Below, piece after piece: positions 15,956 to 25,475 of a stretch of DNA of 63,557 nt. The stretch is taken from contig CAMWKG010000008.1 in NCBI GenBank assembly GCA_947174785.1, forward strand, positions 1 through 63,557. Direction: 5' to 3'. Each line of letters begins with the position of its first letter. The first letter of the stretch is position 1. The position numbers and the translations under genes were made by a program. The DNA is from an uncultured Mollicutes bacterium (GTDB lineage Bacteria; Bacillota_I; Bacilli_A; Acholeplasmatales; Anaeroplasmataceae). The notes under the pieces were generated by a model that made no database searches, was not told where the DNA came from, and was given only the letters and a program-made list of their open reading frames with translations.

Positions 15956-17842
15956 ATGGAGAATACGTGGAGATTTCCTGGAAATGGTTATACCCAGGAC
16001 CAAGGATTAGATACTTCAGATATGGAAACATTCAAAAAGGATCCTATTGCATCCTTAGCTAGAGAGCTATGCCAGAACTCTATAGATGCAAGAAGACAAA
16101 ATGCGAAAGGTCCTGTTCGAATTGAATTTAAATCTTTTTCCATAAAAAGAGGAGATATTCCTCAGGTTGAACTGATAGAAAAACAAATCCTGGCATGTAA
16201 GGAAACCTGGTCAACAAATAAAAAAATATCAGATCAGCTGGAAAAGATGATTGAGCAAATCAAAAAAGAAAAGATTTCCTGTCTAAGAATTAGCGATTTT
16301 AATACAAAAGGACTTGTCGGTGTTAGTGGCGGAGATAATACACCTTGGCATTATATGATCCATGGTTCAGGTCTATCTAATAAAGCTGCTACCAGTGGTG
16401 GTTCTAAAGGTATTGGTAAGTTTGCTACCTTTGTCACCTCATATTTTAATACTGTTTTTTATTCAACAGTGACAGAAGAAAAGGAAAAGGGCTATCAGGG
16501 AATCTGTAAGCTTTGTTCTGCAAAACAGGAAGGGACTACAGAAAAAACAATAGGTATTGGTTATTTTGGTTCCTCTGTTAAAAATGAACCAATATCTGGT
16601 GAATTTAATCTGGATAAAACATTTAAAAGAAGTGGTAAAACAGGAACAGATATATTTGTTTTAGGCTTTAAAAATCCTTCCAGCTGGAAAGCAGATATTA
16701 TTTCTAAAATACTAGAAAGCTTTATAAGTGCAATTATTTTTGAGGATTTGGAAGTAGTGGTAGATGATGTTCTTTTGAATAAAGAAAATCTTGGAAATAT
16801 TGTCTATGACGAAGGTCTTATCAATAAGCCCAGCAGAAAATCTGTAATCTCTCAGTATCTCTTACTTACAGATGTTGAGCATAGATTTGAAGATACAATT
16901 GATTTTAAAGGCTTAGGACAAGCAAAGCTTTATCTTATGGAATTTAATAGTGAAAATGAGCATCTTGCTACAAATGGATGTGTGATGATTCGTTATCCGT
17001 TAATGAAAATTAGAGACATTGAAAAAATAACAACTTTACCTTGCAGTGCCATGTGTATCATAGAAGATAATAAATTGAATGCCATGTTAAGAAATATAGA
17101 AAATCCCCAGCATACGAATTGGGAATTTAACCGTATCGAAGAAGATGCTAAGCGTGCAGAGGTCAGAAGTATATATAAACAGCTATTAGATGAAATTAGA
17201 ACCATCATATCAGGGCATTTAATTTCTAGTGATAGCTTTCAAACTGAGGTTGCAGGAGCAGGAAATTTCATACCTGGAGATGATGAAGAAAAGAATGGCG
17301 ATCTGCAAAAAGGTATTTTGGATACTCCATCTATTACCACAAAGAAGGTAAAATCTACAGAACTAAAGCTGAAGGCTTATGTGGCAGATGAAAATGGAGA
17401 TGAAGAAATTGAGATTGAAGAAAGAATCAGAAAGGAATTAGAGGAGCATCAACGAAAAACGGGAAATAATTCTAAGCCTGGGACTGGCGATAGAAGAGAA
17501 GGCCATTTTGGTACTGCTCGTAGTACAATAAAGGTTTCTGAGCTAAAAGGAATGTCATATCGCTTGATGTGTATCAATAAAAAGCTTCGTATGTATGCTA
17601 TCGTATTTACATCTGATTTTGAAGAACGTGATGTCATGCTGGAATTATATGCCTTAGATGATAGTGGTGCTAAAACTCAGGTGCTCATCTTAGCTGGCAC
17701 AATCAATGGCGAACAGGCACATATTATAAACAGAAAAAGAATTCAGTTTTCTATCAGAAAAAATCAAAAAATCAAAATAGAAATGATTACAGACCAAACA
17801 GAATTATTTAGCAGTGAGGTGAGAGTATATGCGTGTAGGTAA
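15956..17842 (+). CDS. GHKL-type ATPase, first gene of three-gene operon
   Basis: Gyrase/Hsp90/MutL-type ATP-binding protein. The Bergerat fold is visible: ELCQNSID (Glu37, Asn41, Asp44; N-box), ISDFNTKGL (Asp114, G1 box), and GSKGIGK (149-155, G2 box). The rest (about 230-628) is not recognised; a charged linker rich in Glu/Lys spans 430-510. The RBS is GAGGAGG. The stop overlaps the next gene by 14 nt, and that gene overlaps a third by 23 nt, so the three products probably form a complex. Similar ATPases occur in prokaryotic conflict systems. The DNA-binding or effector role is inferred only. Confidence 0.85.
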   Translation: MENTWRFPGNGYTQDQGLDTSDMETFKKDPIASLARELCQNSIDARRQNAKGPVRIEFKSFSIKRGDIPQVELIEKQILACKETWSTNKKISDQLEKMIEQIKKEKISCLRISDFNTKGLVGVSGGDNTPWHYMIHGSGLSNKAATSGGSKGIGKFATFVTSYFNTVFYSTVTEEKEKGYQGICKLCSAKQEGTTEKTIGIGYFGSSVKNEPISGEFNLDKTFKRSGKTGTDIFVLGFKNPSSWKADIISKILESFISAIIFEDLEVVVDDVLLNKENLGNIVYDEGLINKPSRKSVISQYLLLTDVEHRFEDTIDFKGLGQAKLYLMEFNSENEHLATNGCVMIRYPLMKIRDIEKITTLPCSAMCIIEDNKLNAMLRNIENPQHTNWEFNRIEEDAKRAEVRSIYKQLLDEIRTIISGHLISSDSFQTEVAGAGNFIPGDDEEKNGDLQKGILDTPSITTKKVKSTELKLKAYVADENGDEEIEIEERIRKELEEHQRKTGNNSKPGTGDRREGHFGTARSTIKVSELKGMSYRLMCINKKLRMYAIVFTSDFEERDVMLELYALDDSGAKTQVLILAGTINGEQAHIINRKRIQFSIRKNQKIKIEMITDQTELFSSEVRVYACR

Positions 17843-18734
17843 AAGGCTATTTCCATATCCGTTATTGAATAACAATCCCTTATATTCTCAATATATCAAT
17901 TCTACAATTTCATTTAAGTATAATGAAGTGATTACGAAAACCCAGTTTATATTAGATGATATTCAGTGCAATATAGACTGTGAGTATCTCTCTTCTTTAA
18001 TAGAAGATGGTTATGCTGAGGCAGTACTTGTTGTTGAGTGTGCCCAGACAATGTTAAGAAAGCACTATACCATTACAGATGATATGAATGACATTAAAAT
18101 TCCTTTGATGGATGTTAGTGGTAAAGTAGATATTTCCTTATTTGTTGTCGCTCTAAAAGATATCCCAAATTTTAAATGTAATGACTTTTTAGCAGATTAT
18201 GGAGACTATGAGTTTTTCATTGAAAAAAATGATATCCTTGCCGTGGATGATGGATATACAAGCCGTATTGAATTTAATGAAGATGAACAAGGAGAAAAAT
18301 CCTCTATTTTCCTTTTGATTAAGGATATGAATATATCTGATAAAACGATGAGAGTCGATTTATCAGATGAGAAAATTATCATATCCCTTCCAGTTGACCA
18401 ATGGAATGAGTATGATAAAACAAAACAAATTAAGCAATATCAGAACCTTTATTTTTCTATTATTGCAGTACCAGCTTTAAGCTATGCTTTAGCAGAGATG
18501 CAAAGATCAGGAGATAATGTAGATAGTATCAGGATAGAAAAGAAGTGGTTTAATGCATTTTGCATAGCTTATGAAAACAGAAATGGAATGGAACTAACGG
18601 ATGAGTTATTTATACAGATGAATCCATATAATGAAGCTCAGAAGCTTTTAAATAATCCTGTGACAAAGGCTTTAGATGATGTGTTCTCATTAACTATGAC
18701 TATGGGAGGTATTGATGATGGAAATCAATATTAA
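17829..18734 (+). CDS. Unknown protein, middle gene of GHKL operon
   Basis: 301 residues with no domain I recognise. It is predicted soluble and beta-rich in the first half, with no catalytic motif. It begins 14 nt before the end of the ATPase gene, and its own end overlaps the DUF6339-like gene by 23 nt. RBS GTGAGAG, weak; translation probably relies on coupling. Phylogenetic profile would be the best way to assign it. Confidence 0.7.
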   Translation: MRVGKRLFPYPLLNNNPLYSQYINSTISFKYNEVITKTQFILDDIQCNIDCEYLSSLIEDGYAEAVLVVECAQTMLRKHYTITDDMNDIKIPLMDVSGKVDISLFVVALKDIPNFKCNDFLADYGDYEFFIEKNDILAVDDGYTSRIEFNEDEQGEKSSIFLLIKDMNISDKTMRVDLSDEKIIISLPVDQWNEYDKTKQIKQYQNLYFSIIAVPALSYALAEMQRSGDNVDSIRIEKKWFNAFCIAYENRNGMELTDELFIQMNPYNEAQKLLNNPVTKALDDVFSLTMTMGGIDDGNQY

Positions 18735-19458
18735 GTTTATGAAGGAAAGTGCCTATATAACGCTTCAAAAAAATCCTGAAGAAGTTTATAATCACATTTT
18801 AAGATATCCTAATGATTCTTCGTGGTTAAGAGACTATCTTGGCTTTGAGCCTTATGAAGTAAAGGAATATTCTATTGAAGATTTTCACCTAAAAACTTCA
18901 GACAACTACAATAAGGTACTATTCGAAAATAGTATAATTTTATATGAGCATTTAAAGTATTTACCAAGATATATCTTGTGCAACCCTAGATTTTGGGCTT
19001 GGATTACTTTTGAAAAAGCATATAAGGTAGCCCAGGCATCCAGCAGTTTATCCAGTTCCTCCTTAATATCTTCTGCATGGCTGATTACTAATTCCAGAAG
19101 ATCATTAATGCTTGGCATAATCTCCAGATTTTTCTTTATGGTACAGATTTCTGTTGATGAAACAAAAAAGGATAAATATGAGTTGACAAAATATCTTATG
19201 TCTAATGCAGAAACCTATAGAAATTTTTGTTATCGAAATATGGGTATGTTAAAAAATGTAACACTAGCTGTCATTCGTGCTCAAAAGGATATTTGTGAGA
19301 GATTGAATATAACATTAATAAATAAGGTAAGTGCGGAGATGGTAAAGGAAACATCAAAGATTGGTTCAGTTATGCTGATTGATGTAATGTCAGAAAAAGA
19401 GATTTATGAGATTGTATTTCCTAAATTTCTTAGATTAGTGGTAAATGTAAGAGAATAA
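18712..19458 (+). CDS. DUF6339-like protein, third gene of GHKL operon
   Basis: 248 residues. The pattern FENSIILYEHLKYLP, FWAWITFEKAYK, RRSLMLGIISRFFF and YELTKYL recalls DUF6339, a family seen next to ATP-binding proteins and DNA methyltransferases. I have this only from memory and cannot confirm it here. The first 23 nt overlap the preceding gene. A Ser-rich stretch (about 107-121) is odd but sits between conserved blocks, so I do not call an insertion. Function unknown; probably a subunit with the ATPase. Confidence 0.6.
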   Translation: MMMEINIKFMKESAYITLQKNPEEVYNHILRYPNDSSWLRDYLGFEPYEVKEYSIEDFHLKTSDNYNKVLFENSIILYEHLKYLPRYILCNPRFWAWITFEKAYKVAQASSSLSSSSLISSAWLITNSRRSLMLGIISRFFFMVQISVDETKKDKYELTKYLMSNAETYRNFCYRNMGMLKNVTLAVIRAQKDICERLNITLINKVSAEMVKETSKIGSVMLIDVMSEKEIYEIVFPKFLRLVVNVRE

Positions 19459-19628
19459 AATTAAATAAAAAACAAGTAAGCTTATAATTATCTATATTCA
19501 TATAGGTCTCTTTTTAGTTTTCTCAAAAGTCTTTAGGAAAAATATTTCTTTTTAGCTGTATTTCTTTCTATTGAAAGAAAGAATGTGATTAAAATGGTAA
19601 AATAAAGAAGAAAAGAGGATTTATAGAT

Positions 19629-19907
19629 ATGAAGACTAGATTAGAAGAAATAATAAAAAGAAGAGGCTTATCAAGAAAAGACATTGCACGTGATTTGCAA
19701 ATCGAAAAAAGAACATTAGATAATTATGTAAATGAAGTAACCCTAATGAATAGTGATATCATTACAAAGCTTGCCAAATATTTAAATGTATCTACAGATT
19801 ACTTATTAGGAGTAGACACTTTAGATGATGAATTTCTAAATGAGAAAATAGATACCATTTGTAATGAATTGAAAGAAATCATCTTTCATTTGAATCATAG
19901 AAAATAA
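19629..19907 (+). CDS. XRE/Cro-type HTH regulator
   Basis: 92 residues with an N-terminal helix-turn-helix (LSRKDIARDLQIEKRTLDNYVN) and the Cro/CI signature LAKYLNVSTDYLLG. A short helical tail may dimerise. RBS AGAGGA. It stands 170 nt after the GHKL operon and may regulate it, but it has its own terminator and could be independent. Confidence 0.85.
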   Translation: MKTRLEEIIKRRGLSRKDIARDLQIEKRTLDNYVNEVTLMNSDIITKLAKYLNVSTDYLLGVDTLDDEFLNEKIDTICNELKEIIFHLNHRK

Positions 19908-19914
19908 AACTCTG

Positions 19915-19939
19915 GCAGCCTAAATTTAGGTTGCTTTTT
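19915..19939 (+). terminator. Terminator after the XRE gene
   Basis: GCAGCCTAAA pairs with TTTAGGTTGC, followed by TTTTTG. Confidence 0.75.
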
Positions 19940-19997
19940 GACATTTTCCTTTTAATTTTTCTAAAATGTGTTAAACTATATTATGTAGGTGATGAAA

Positions 19998-20471
19998 TTG
20001 AAAAATAAAGAGCTAGTCCAAGCATTAATAGATAAAAATTTTAAAATCAGCTGTGCAGAAAGCTGTACTGGAGGACTGTTGGCATCAAGTATTGTTGAGG
20101 TTCCAGCAGCTTCTCAGGTTTTTGATATGTCTTTTGTGACCTATGCAAATGAAGCGAAGGTACAGTTAATTGATGTGAAAGAAAAAACCATTGCAACCTA
20201 TGGAGTAGTCAGTGAAGAGGTTGCAAGAGAAATGGCTATAGGCTGTGCGGAAAAAGCAAATGCTAATGTTGGAGTAGGGATTTCTGGAATAGCAGGACCT
20301 ACAGGTGCAACATCTACCAAGCCTATTGGTATGGTATGCTTTGGTTTTTATATCAATGGCGATATCTTTGCCTATACCAAGCAGTTTGGAAACATCGGAA
20401 GAACTGAGGTAAGAGTCGCTTCTGTTACCTTTGTCATTGATACATTATTAGAACTTTTAAAGTCAGCTTAG
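19998..20471 (+). CDS. pncC: CinA C-terminal domain nicotinamide-nucleotide amidase
   Basis: Deamidates nicotinamide mononucleotide to nicotinate mononucleotide in NAD salvage. Shows AESCTGG, with active-site Ser/Cys region, SGIAGP.G and KPIG, typical of stand-alone PncC. About 157 residues is the normal length of the isolated domain. The start is uncertain: TTG 19998 has the best spacing from AGGTGAT; GTG 19989 and ATG 19992 lie inside that RBS. A TTGACA box near 19937 may be its promoter. Confidence 0.9.
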   Translation: MKNKELVQALIDKNFKISCAESCTGGLLASSIVEVPAASQVFDMSFVTYANEAKVQLIDVKEKTIATYGVVSEEVAREMAIGCAEKANANVGVGISGIAGPTGATSTKPIGMVCFGFYINGDIFAYTKQFGNIGRTEVRVASVTFVIDTLLELLKSA

Positions 20472-20545
20472 GCTGATTTTATTTTTTTGTCGTAATTTTA
20501 GTTTCTTTGTGGTAGAATAGAAGAAGTGTGTGGAGGAATGTAGGT

Positions 20546-21163
20546 ATGAAACCAATTTTAATTGCAATTGCTGGTGGTACAGCAAGTGGAAAAACAACAG
20601 TAGTTGATGAGATTATTAACCATTTTCATTCTGAGGATGTTGCAGTTATCTGTCAGGATAATTATTACAAGGCTCAGGATGATTTATCCTTAGAGGAAAG
20701 AAGAAAGATTAATTATGATCATCCAAACTCTTTTGATTTGGATTTACTATTTGAGGATCTTTCAAGGCTAATGGAAGGTGAAACGATTTTTTCTCCTGTT
20801 TATGATTTTAAGGAGCATAATCGAAAGAAGGATGAAACTACAGCAATTAGTGCAACAAAGGTCATCATATTAGAAGGAATACTTGCATTATATGATTCAA
20901 GAATCAGAAGCTTAAGTGATATTTTGATTTATGTAGAATCTGATCCGGATGTTCGTTTTATTCGAAGATTAAAAAGAGATATCCATGAGCGAGGCAGAGA
21001 TTTAGATAGTGTTATTATGCAGTATTTAAGTACAGTTAAACCAATGTATGATGAATATATTGCTCCTACAAAACGGTTTGCTGATATCATTATTCCTAAC
21101 GATACAAAGCATGATGTAGCTATAGAGATTTTAGCAGCAAAAATTAAAGATATCATAAAATAA
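20546..21163 (+). CDS. udk: Uridine kinase
   Basis: Phosphorylates uridine and cytidine in pyrimidine salvage. Walker A GGTASGKTT (8-16), QDNYY, NYDHPNSFD, and the C-terminal RRLKRDIHERGRD are typical. 205 residues. ATG at 20546 is preceded by GGAGG at 9 nt; an in-frame GTG at 20528 would overlap this RBS. It follows pncC but with 75 nt spacing and a probable promoter, so may be separately transcribed. Confidence 0.95.
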   Translation: MKPILIAIAGGTASGKTTVVDEIINHFHSEDVAVICQDNYYKAQDDLSLEERRKINYDHPNSFDLDLLFEDLSRLMEGETIFSPVYDFKEHNRKKDETTAISATKVIILEGILALYDSRIRSLSDILIYVESDPDVRFIRRLKRDIHERGRDLDSVIMQYLSTVKPMYDEYIAPTKRFADIIIPNDTKHDVAIEILAAKIKDIIK

Positions 21164-21196
21164 AAAAAGTGACTTCACAAACTGTTATTTTTGTGT

Positions 21197-21362
21197 TATA
21201 GTAAAAATGTGGCTAGTAGAAGTTTATAGGTAAGGGCTCTACTTCCTAATAGATGGCCAAGACAACTGAATTGTCGTAGAGAGAGTTTCTTATGGTGATA
21301 AGATAGCGTGATTGAAAATGGTGAGTACAAATTGTACTCTCAAATTTCATCACGCTTTTTTG
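21197..21362 (+). ncRNA. Leader RNA with terminator, copy A
   Basis: Extended -10 TGTTATAGT precedes a transcript of about 150 nt. CTCTAC (21238-21243) pairs with GTAGAG, enclosing a GACAA/TTGTC hairpin; a long terminator follows (AGCGTGA...TCACGCTTTTTT, about 21305-21357). The same architecture, with shared GCTAG, GTAAG, CTCTACTTC, ATAGATGGC and ATAGCGTGATTGAAAAT, occurs at 41806-41965. I do not recognise the aptamer. It precedes a small HTH gene and an S-4TM gene. Confidence 0.7.
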
Positions 21363-21412
21363 TTTTTATAACCGAAGCTATGAAGCAATTCATTTTCACA
21401 AGGAGGAAAAGT

Positions 21413-21640
21413 ATGAGGAACTATAATGAAATGGAAATTAAACTGTTAAAGCTGATTGATGAGCATCCTTCTATGACAATAGAAGGTATGTGTGAATATC
21501 TTTATTTGGGCAGAACCTGCCTGACAAGGTATCTTCGTATTTTTAAAGAAGAAAAGCTAATCTGCGATAATGGACAAAAAAGACCAAATTATCAAAGATT
21601 ATTGACAAATAAAGGGCGACTTTTATTGACAAAAAAATAA
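21413..21640 (+). CDS. Small winged-helix protein
   Basis: 75 residues forming one winged helix: MEIKLLKLIDEHPSMTIEGMCEYL...LTRYLRIFKEEKLI. RBS AAGGAGG is 6 nt before the ATG, after the leader terminator. Probably regulates itself or the membrane gene 43 nt downstream, controlled by leader RNA read-through. Confidence 0.75.
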   Translation: MRNYNEMEIKLLKLIDEHPSMTIEGMCEYLYLGRTCLTRYLRIFKEEKLICDNGQKRPNYQRLLTNKGRLLLTKK

Positions 21641-21683
21641 ATTCCTTTTATAATTATAAGAAGTGATAAAAGGAGTTGATTGT

Positions 21684-22943
21684 ATGCTAAATAAAGTTAG
21701 TGAGCGTTGTGCTTTAGATAAACATGCTAAATTTTATTATGCTTCAAATCGATTGTTCTTTGAACTTAAAATTATTCGAATCCTTTTATACCTTTTAGCA
21801 ATCATTCCAGTTGTAATTACAGCTTTACCACAGATTAAATCTAATCCGGTTTCTAATGTGGTCTGTACACTTGTTTCTTTTGCTATCACTTTGATTAATG
21901 AGTCAACAAGCTCTTTTATGAATCGTCAAAAGGATACTGCAATTTATTCTCTACAATTATATGAAACAGGGGTTACAGGTTCTACATTTTCAAAGATTGA
22001 ATATGATCGTGAGCTGACAAATGAATTAAATGAGCTTGCAATAAGAAGAGGTATTCCTAAAATGAAACAGCAGGAGGAATATCATACTATTTGTGTTCCT
22101 AAGGATATTTCTGATGATTACAGCTATTTATATATTTGCAGAATTAATGCTGCAACCAACAAGTATTTATTAAGCAGAGTCATTTATATTTATTTCTTTG
22201 TTTTAATCGCTATTGTAGCTATCTTTGTTGGGGCAATATTTTTAAAGAAGGAAACAAGCCAGTATTTAATTTTGATTATTGGATTTTATCCATTAATCAG
22301 TCCAATCATCAAGGATTTAAATAGTGCAAAGGAATGTGTCAGAGACTGTACGAAGGTATGTGCAGATATAGATAATTATTTTGCTGATGGAGATGATTCT
22401 GTAGAGCGTCTTGCAAGAATGCACTATTATGTTCAGCAAATTGAATTTGAAATGTTTTCCAGTAGACCAACCATTTATAATTTGTTTAAGAAAATGTTTA
22501 GTAATGGGGTAGCTGTTTTACAGGATGGTGTAACGGAGCGTTTCAGATCTTCTATTGTAGAATTGAAACAAAAGTCATTAATGAATAAGGGAATCCTTGC
22601 TCAGCCTAAGGGAAAATCCTTAATCACCCAAAAGGAATATGACTTAGATCAACTAAAGAAAATAGAAAAACAAAAAAAGGTTGTTAAGATTACTAAGCCT
22701 GTAGAACCAAAGCCAGTAATTTCAAAGTCTGTTCAGGTTAAGCCAGTAAAAACTGTAACTAAACCAGCTGAACCAAGGTCAGTTGCTCCAAAGACTACAC
22801 AGGCAAAGACAGTAAAGCCAGCAGCTAAACCAGTAACAGTGAAAAAGAAGGAAGCTCCTAAAACTGTCAAAAAAATCCCAGCACCAAAGACTACCCAACA
22901 AAAGAAATCAAAGAATTCGACAACAAAGAAGAATACCAAATAG
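21684..22943 (+). CDS. S-4TM-like membrane protein with Lys/Pro-rich tail
   Basis: Four predicted membrane helices at about 29-49, 55-73, 166-187 and 193-211. The soluble part after TM2 (SLQLYETGVTG) resembles the Q.FD..V pattern of the S-4TM putative pore-forming effector family of conflict systems; I regard this as likely, not certain. The C-terminal 120 residues are a Lys/Pro/Ala/Thr tail (KPVEPKPV, KPAAKPV, KKSKNSTTKK) that is highly basic, perhaps binding nucleic acid or the cell wall. ATG 21684 has RBS AAAGGAG; an in-frame start at 21663 lies in the RBS region. Confidence 0.65.
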   Translation: MLNKVSERCALDKHAKFYYASNRLFFELKIIRILLYLLAIIPVVITALPQIKSNPVSNVVCTLVSFAITLINESTSSFMNRQKDTAIYSLQLYETGVTGSTFSKIEYDRELTNELNELAIRRGIPKMKQQEEYHTICVPKDISDDYSYLYICRINAATNKYLLSRVIYIYFFVLIAIVAIFVGAIFLKKETSQYLILIIGFYPLISPIIKDLNSAKECVRDCTKVCADIDNYFADGDDSVERLARMHYYVQQIEFEMFSSRPTIYNLFKKMFSNGVAVLQDGVTERFRSSIVELKQKSLMNKGILAQPKGKSLITQKEYDLDQLKKIEKQKKVVKITKPVEPKPVISKSVQVKPVKTVTKPAEPRSVAPKTTQAKTVKPAAKPVTVKKKEAPKTVKKIPAPKTTQQKKSKNSTTKKNTK

Positions 22944-22960
22944 ATTTCTATGTTTTTCTA

Positions 22961-22989
22961 TTGTAATATTCAATAAAAAAGGGTATAAT
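22961..22989 (+). promoter_or_regulatory. Promoter of the S-box transcript
   Basis: TTGTAA (22961-22966), 17 nt, TATAAT (22984-22989), directly upstream of the riboswitch. Confidence 0.7.
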
Positions 22990-22997
22990 ACATTATG

Positions 22998-23127
22998 TCC
23001 ATAAAGAGAAGATGAGAGACAAGCTCTGTGACTCTTCAGCAACCTTTTCAGTAAGGTGCTAATGCTTGTATGATGGCGATAAAATGTAAGTGATTTAAAA
23101 AGCCATCATTACGATGGTTTTTATTAT
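22998..23127 (+). ncRNA. SAM-I (S-box) riboswitch
   Basis: Core elements GATGAGAGAC, CTTCAGCAACC, AAGGTGCTAAT and GATGGCGATAA match the S-box aptamer that binds S-adenosylmethionine. The expression platform is visible: GCCATC (23102-23107) and GATGG form a terminator with TTTTTATT, while GATGGC (23072-23077) can pair with GCCATC as antiterminator. It precedes priA, in a cluster that ends with metK. Confidence 0.92.
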
Positions 23128-23152
23128 ACATAAAAGGAAAGGATGGGATGAT

Positions 23153-25471
23153 ATGATCGCAAGCATTGTTGTGGACATTGCAGCAAAACAAGTAAATCAA
23201 ACCTTTGATTATATGGTTCCATCTCATCTTGAGGATATCATTCAGGTGGGCTATAGAGTCCGTGTGATTTTTGGTAATCGTACAGTTCTAGGCTTTGTAG
23301 TAGAGCTTAAGGATAAAACCGAGTTTAAGAAAAAACTACGTGAAATTAGTGATATTGTAGATGTTTATCCTGTCTTAAATGAAGAATTTGTTCATTTAGC
23401 AAAATTTATTGCGAATCATAATTTTTCTTATTATGCGGTTGCTTTGCAAACCATGATACCTTCTGCCCTTAAAATCAAATATCAGAAGATAGCCAGAGTG
23501 AAGGCTATTCCAGAGGATTTAAGTGATATTTTTAATGGCAGAAAAGAAATTATCATTGATCATAAAACTCCAGAAGAACTGAACAGGATTTATAAAGCCC
23601 ATAAACAAGGAATTCTTGAACTGGATACTAAATTTAAACAAAACCGAAAAGAAAAGATGATAGAGTATGTCTATATTAAGGATGATACAATGCTTCCAAA
23701 AAGTAAACAGGGAGTAAAGCTTTTGGAGTATTTAAAAGAATTAGATGAGGCAACCTCTGTACCAATGCTACTTGAAAATACGGGCTTTTCTAAAAGTGTA
23801 ATAGATACTTTGATTAAACAAGGAACGCTTTCAACCTATAAGAGGGAAGTATTAGAAATGGGAAGTATCCCTGTTTCTGAAATTCCTCCTTATGAACTGA
23901 ATCCATCCCAAAAGAAAGTATATGAGGCTATTAGCTATAATGAAACAAAAACCTATCTTTTACATGGTGTTACCGGAAGTGGAAAGACCGTTGTCTACAT
24001 TCATTGGATTAAGGATGTTTTAGCTATGGGCAAGCAGGCATTGCTCTTAGTTCCAGAAATCTCCTTGACTCCTCAGATTACTGCCATTTTCCAAAGCCAC
24101 TTTGGAAATGATGTTGCCATATTGCATTCCAGGTTATCCATTTATGACCGTTATACGGCATGGAAGAAAATATTAACGCATCAGGTTCGAATTGTAATAG
24201 GTGCCAGATCTGCAGTATTTGCACCTTTAGATCAGTTGGGAATTATCATCATTGATGAAGAGCATGAACAATCCTATATTCAGGATAATAATCCAAAATA
24301 TAATGCGATTGAAATTGCTAAGCTTAGGAGTCAAACCCATAAGTGTCCTCTTGTGTTAGGAAGTGCCACACCCAATGTTTGTGATTACTATCAAGCAATA
24401 GAAGGAGAATATGAATTACTTACTATGCCAAGTCGTGCCAACAAGCACCCTCTTCCTAAAAAGATTCTTGTAGATATGCGTGAGGAATTAAAATCAGGAA
24501 ACAAGTCTGTTTTTTCTAGAAGTTTGCAAAAAAGATTAATAGAAGTTTATGGAAGAAATGAACAATCTATTTTGTTTTTAAATCGTAGAGGACATTCCTC
24601 TTTTGTTATGTGCAGAAGCTGTGGAAAGGTTATTGAATGTCCACACTGTGATGTATCCTTAACATATCATTCTAGTACGAACACACTGGTATGTCATCAT
24701 TGCGGGTATAAGCAAATGAATGTGGAAAGCTGTCCTGAATGTGGAAGCTCCAAAATAAGATTTGTGGGCAGTGGTACAGAAAAAGTAATGGAAGAAATCC
24801 AAAACCTTCTGCCAGAGGCTAAGGTGCTTCGTGTGGATTTAGATACAACCTCTAAGCTGGTAGATTATGAAGTTCTTTTTGAACAGTTTAAAAAGCATGA
24901 GGCAGATATCATGGTAGGAACCCAGATGATAGCTAAGGGACTTGATTTTGCAGATGTGACTTTGGTAGGTGTTATCAATGCAGATTTAGCATTGCATTAT
25001 CCTAGCTATGCTTCCAATATGACAGCCTATAATCTGATTGAACAGGTTTCAGGACGAGCTGGACGTGGAGAAAAAACAGGAGAGGTTATTATTCAAACCT
25101 ATCAGCCAGAGCATTTTGTTTTAGAGACTTCCCTCAGAAATGATTTTGATGGCTTTTTCAAAAAAGAAATCGCCAACAGGAAAATTACAGGAATGCCTCC
25201 TTTTTCCCTGGCTATAGAGATTATGATTGAATCAGAAAATCTGTCTATGGCAAAAACAGAGGCTTATCGTATGATAGAGGCATTAAAAACAGTGGCTAAG
25301 GAAAGTGAGATTTTAGGACCAGCCGAAGGACTTCCTTTCCGCTTGCATGATATGTACAGGTTTACGATTCAGCTTAAGATTGTAGAAGATGCAGTTATGG
25401 ATAAGATTTCTGAGATCTATCCGCTTTATCAAACCAATAAAGATGTGAATATAAAGATTACAAGGATGTGA
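23153..25471 (+). CDS. priA: Primosomal protein N', replication restart helicase
   Basis: Reloads the replisome at stalled forks. The N-terminal DNA-binding domain (from MIASIVVDIA) is followed by a DEAD-type helicase: Walker A GVTGSGKT, DEEH box and QVSGRAGRG motif VI. A zinc-binding insert carries CRSCG, CPHC, CHHCG and CPECG. 772 residues. ATG 23153 was chosen over the upstream ATG at 23114, which lies in the riboswitch terminator. Its stop is 4 nt before fmt. Confidence 0.97.
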   Translation: MIASIVVDIAAKQVNQTFDYMVPSHLEDIIQVGYRVRVIFGNRTVLGFVVELKDKTEFKKKLREISDIVDVYPVLNEEFVHLAKFIANHNFSYYAVALQTMIPSALKIKYQKIARVKAIPEDLSDIFNGRKEIIIDHKTPEELNRIYKAHKQGILELDTKFKQNRKEKMIEYVYIKDDTMLPKSKQGVKLLEYLKELDEATSVPMLLENTGFSKSVIDTLIKQGTLSTYKREVLEMGSIPVSEIPPYELNPSQKKVYEAISYNETKTYLLHGVTGSGKTVVYIHWIKDVLAMGKQALLLVPEISLTPQITAIFQSHFGNDVAILHSRLSIYDRYTAWKKILTHQVRIVIGARSAVFAPLDQLGIIIIDEEHEQSYIQDNNPKYNAIEIAKLRSQTHKCPLVLGSATPNVCDYYQAIEGEYELLTMPSRANKHPLPKKILVDMREELKSGNKSVFSRSLQKRLIEVYGRNEQSILFLNRRGHSSFVMCRSCGKVIECPHCDVSLTYHSSTNTLVCHHCGYKQMNVESCPECGSSKIRFVGSGTEKVMEEIQNLLPEAKVLRVDLDTTSKLVDYEVLFEQFKKHEADIMVGTQMIAKGLDFADVTLVGVINADLALHYPSYASNMTAYNLIEQVSGRAGRGEKTGEVIIQTYQPEHFVLETSLRNDFDGFFKKEIANRKITGMPPFSLAIEIMIESENLSMAKTEAYRMIEALKTVAKESEILGPAEGLPFRLHDMYRFTIQLKIVEDAVMDKISEIYPLYQTNKDVNIKITRM

Positions 25472-25475
25472 AAAT

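Noticed and set aside
18906-19118. Reverse-strand ORF inside the DUF6339-like gene, with a protein-like helical sequence
   Set aside because: The forward frame keeps blocks that fit the family on both sides, and no RBS or promoter is seen for the reverse ORF; treated as a shadow.
22733-22939. Minus-strand Phe/Val-rich ORF over the Lys/Pro tail
   Set aside because: A shadow of the low-complexity forward sequence, no RBS.
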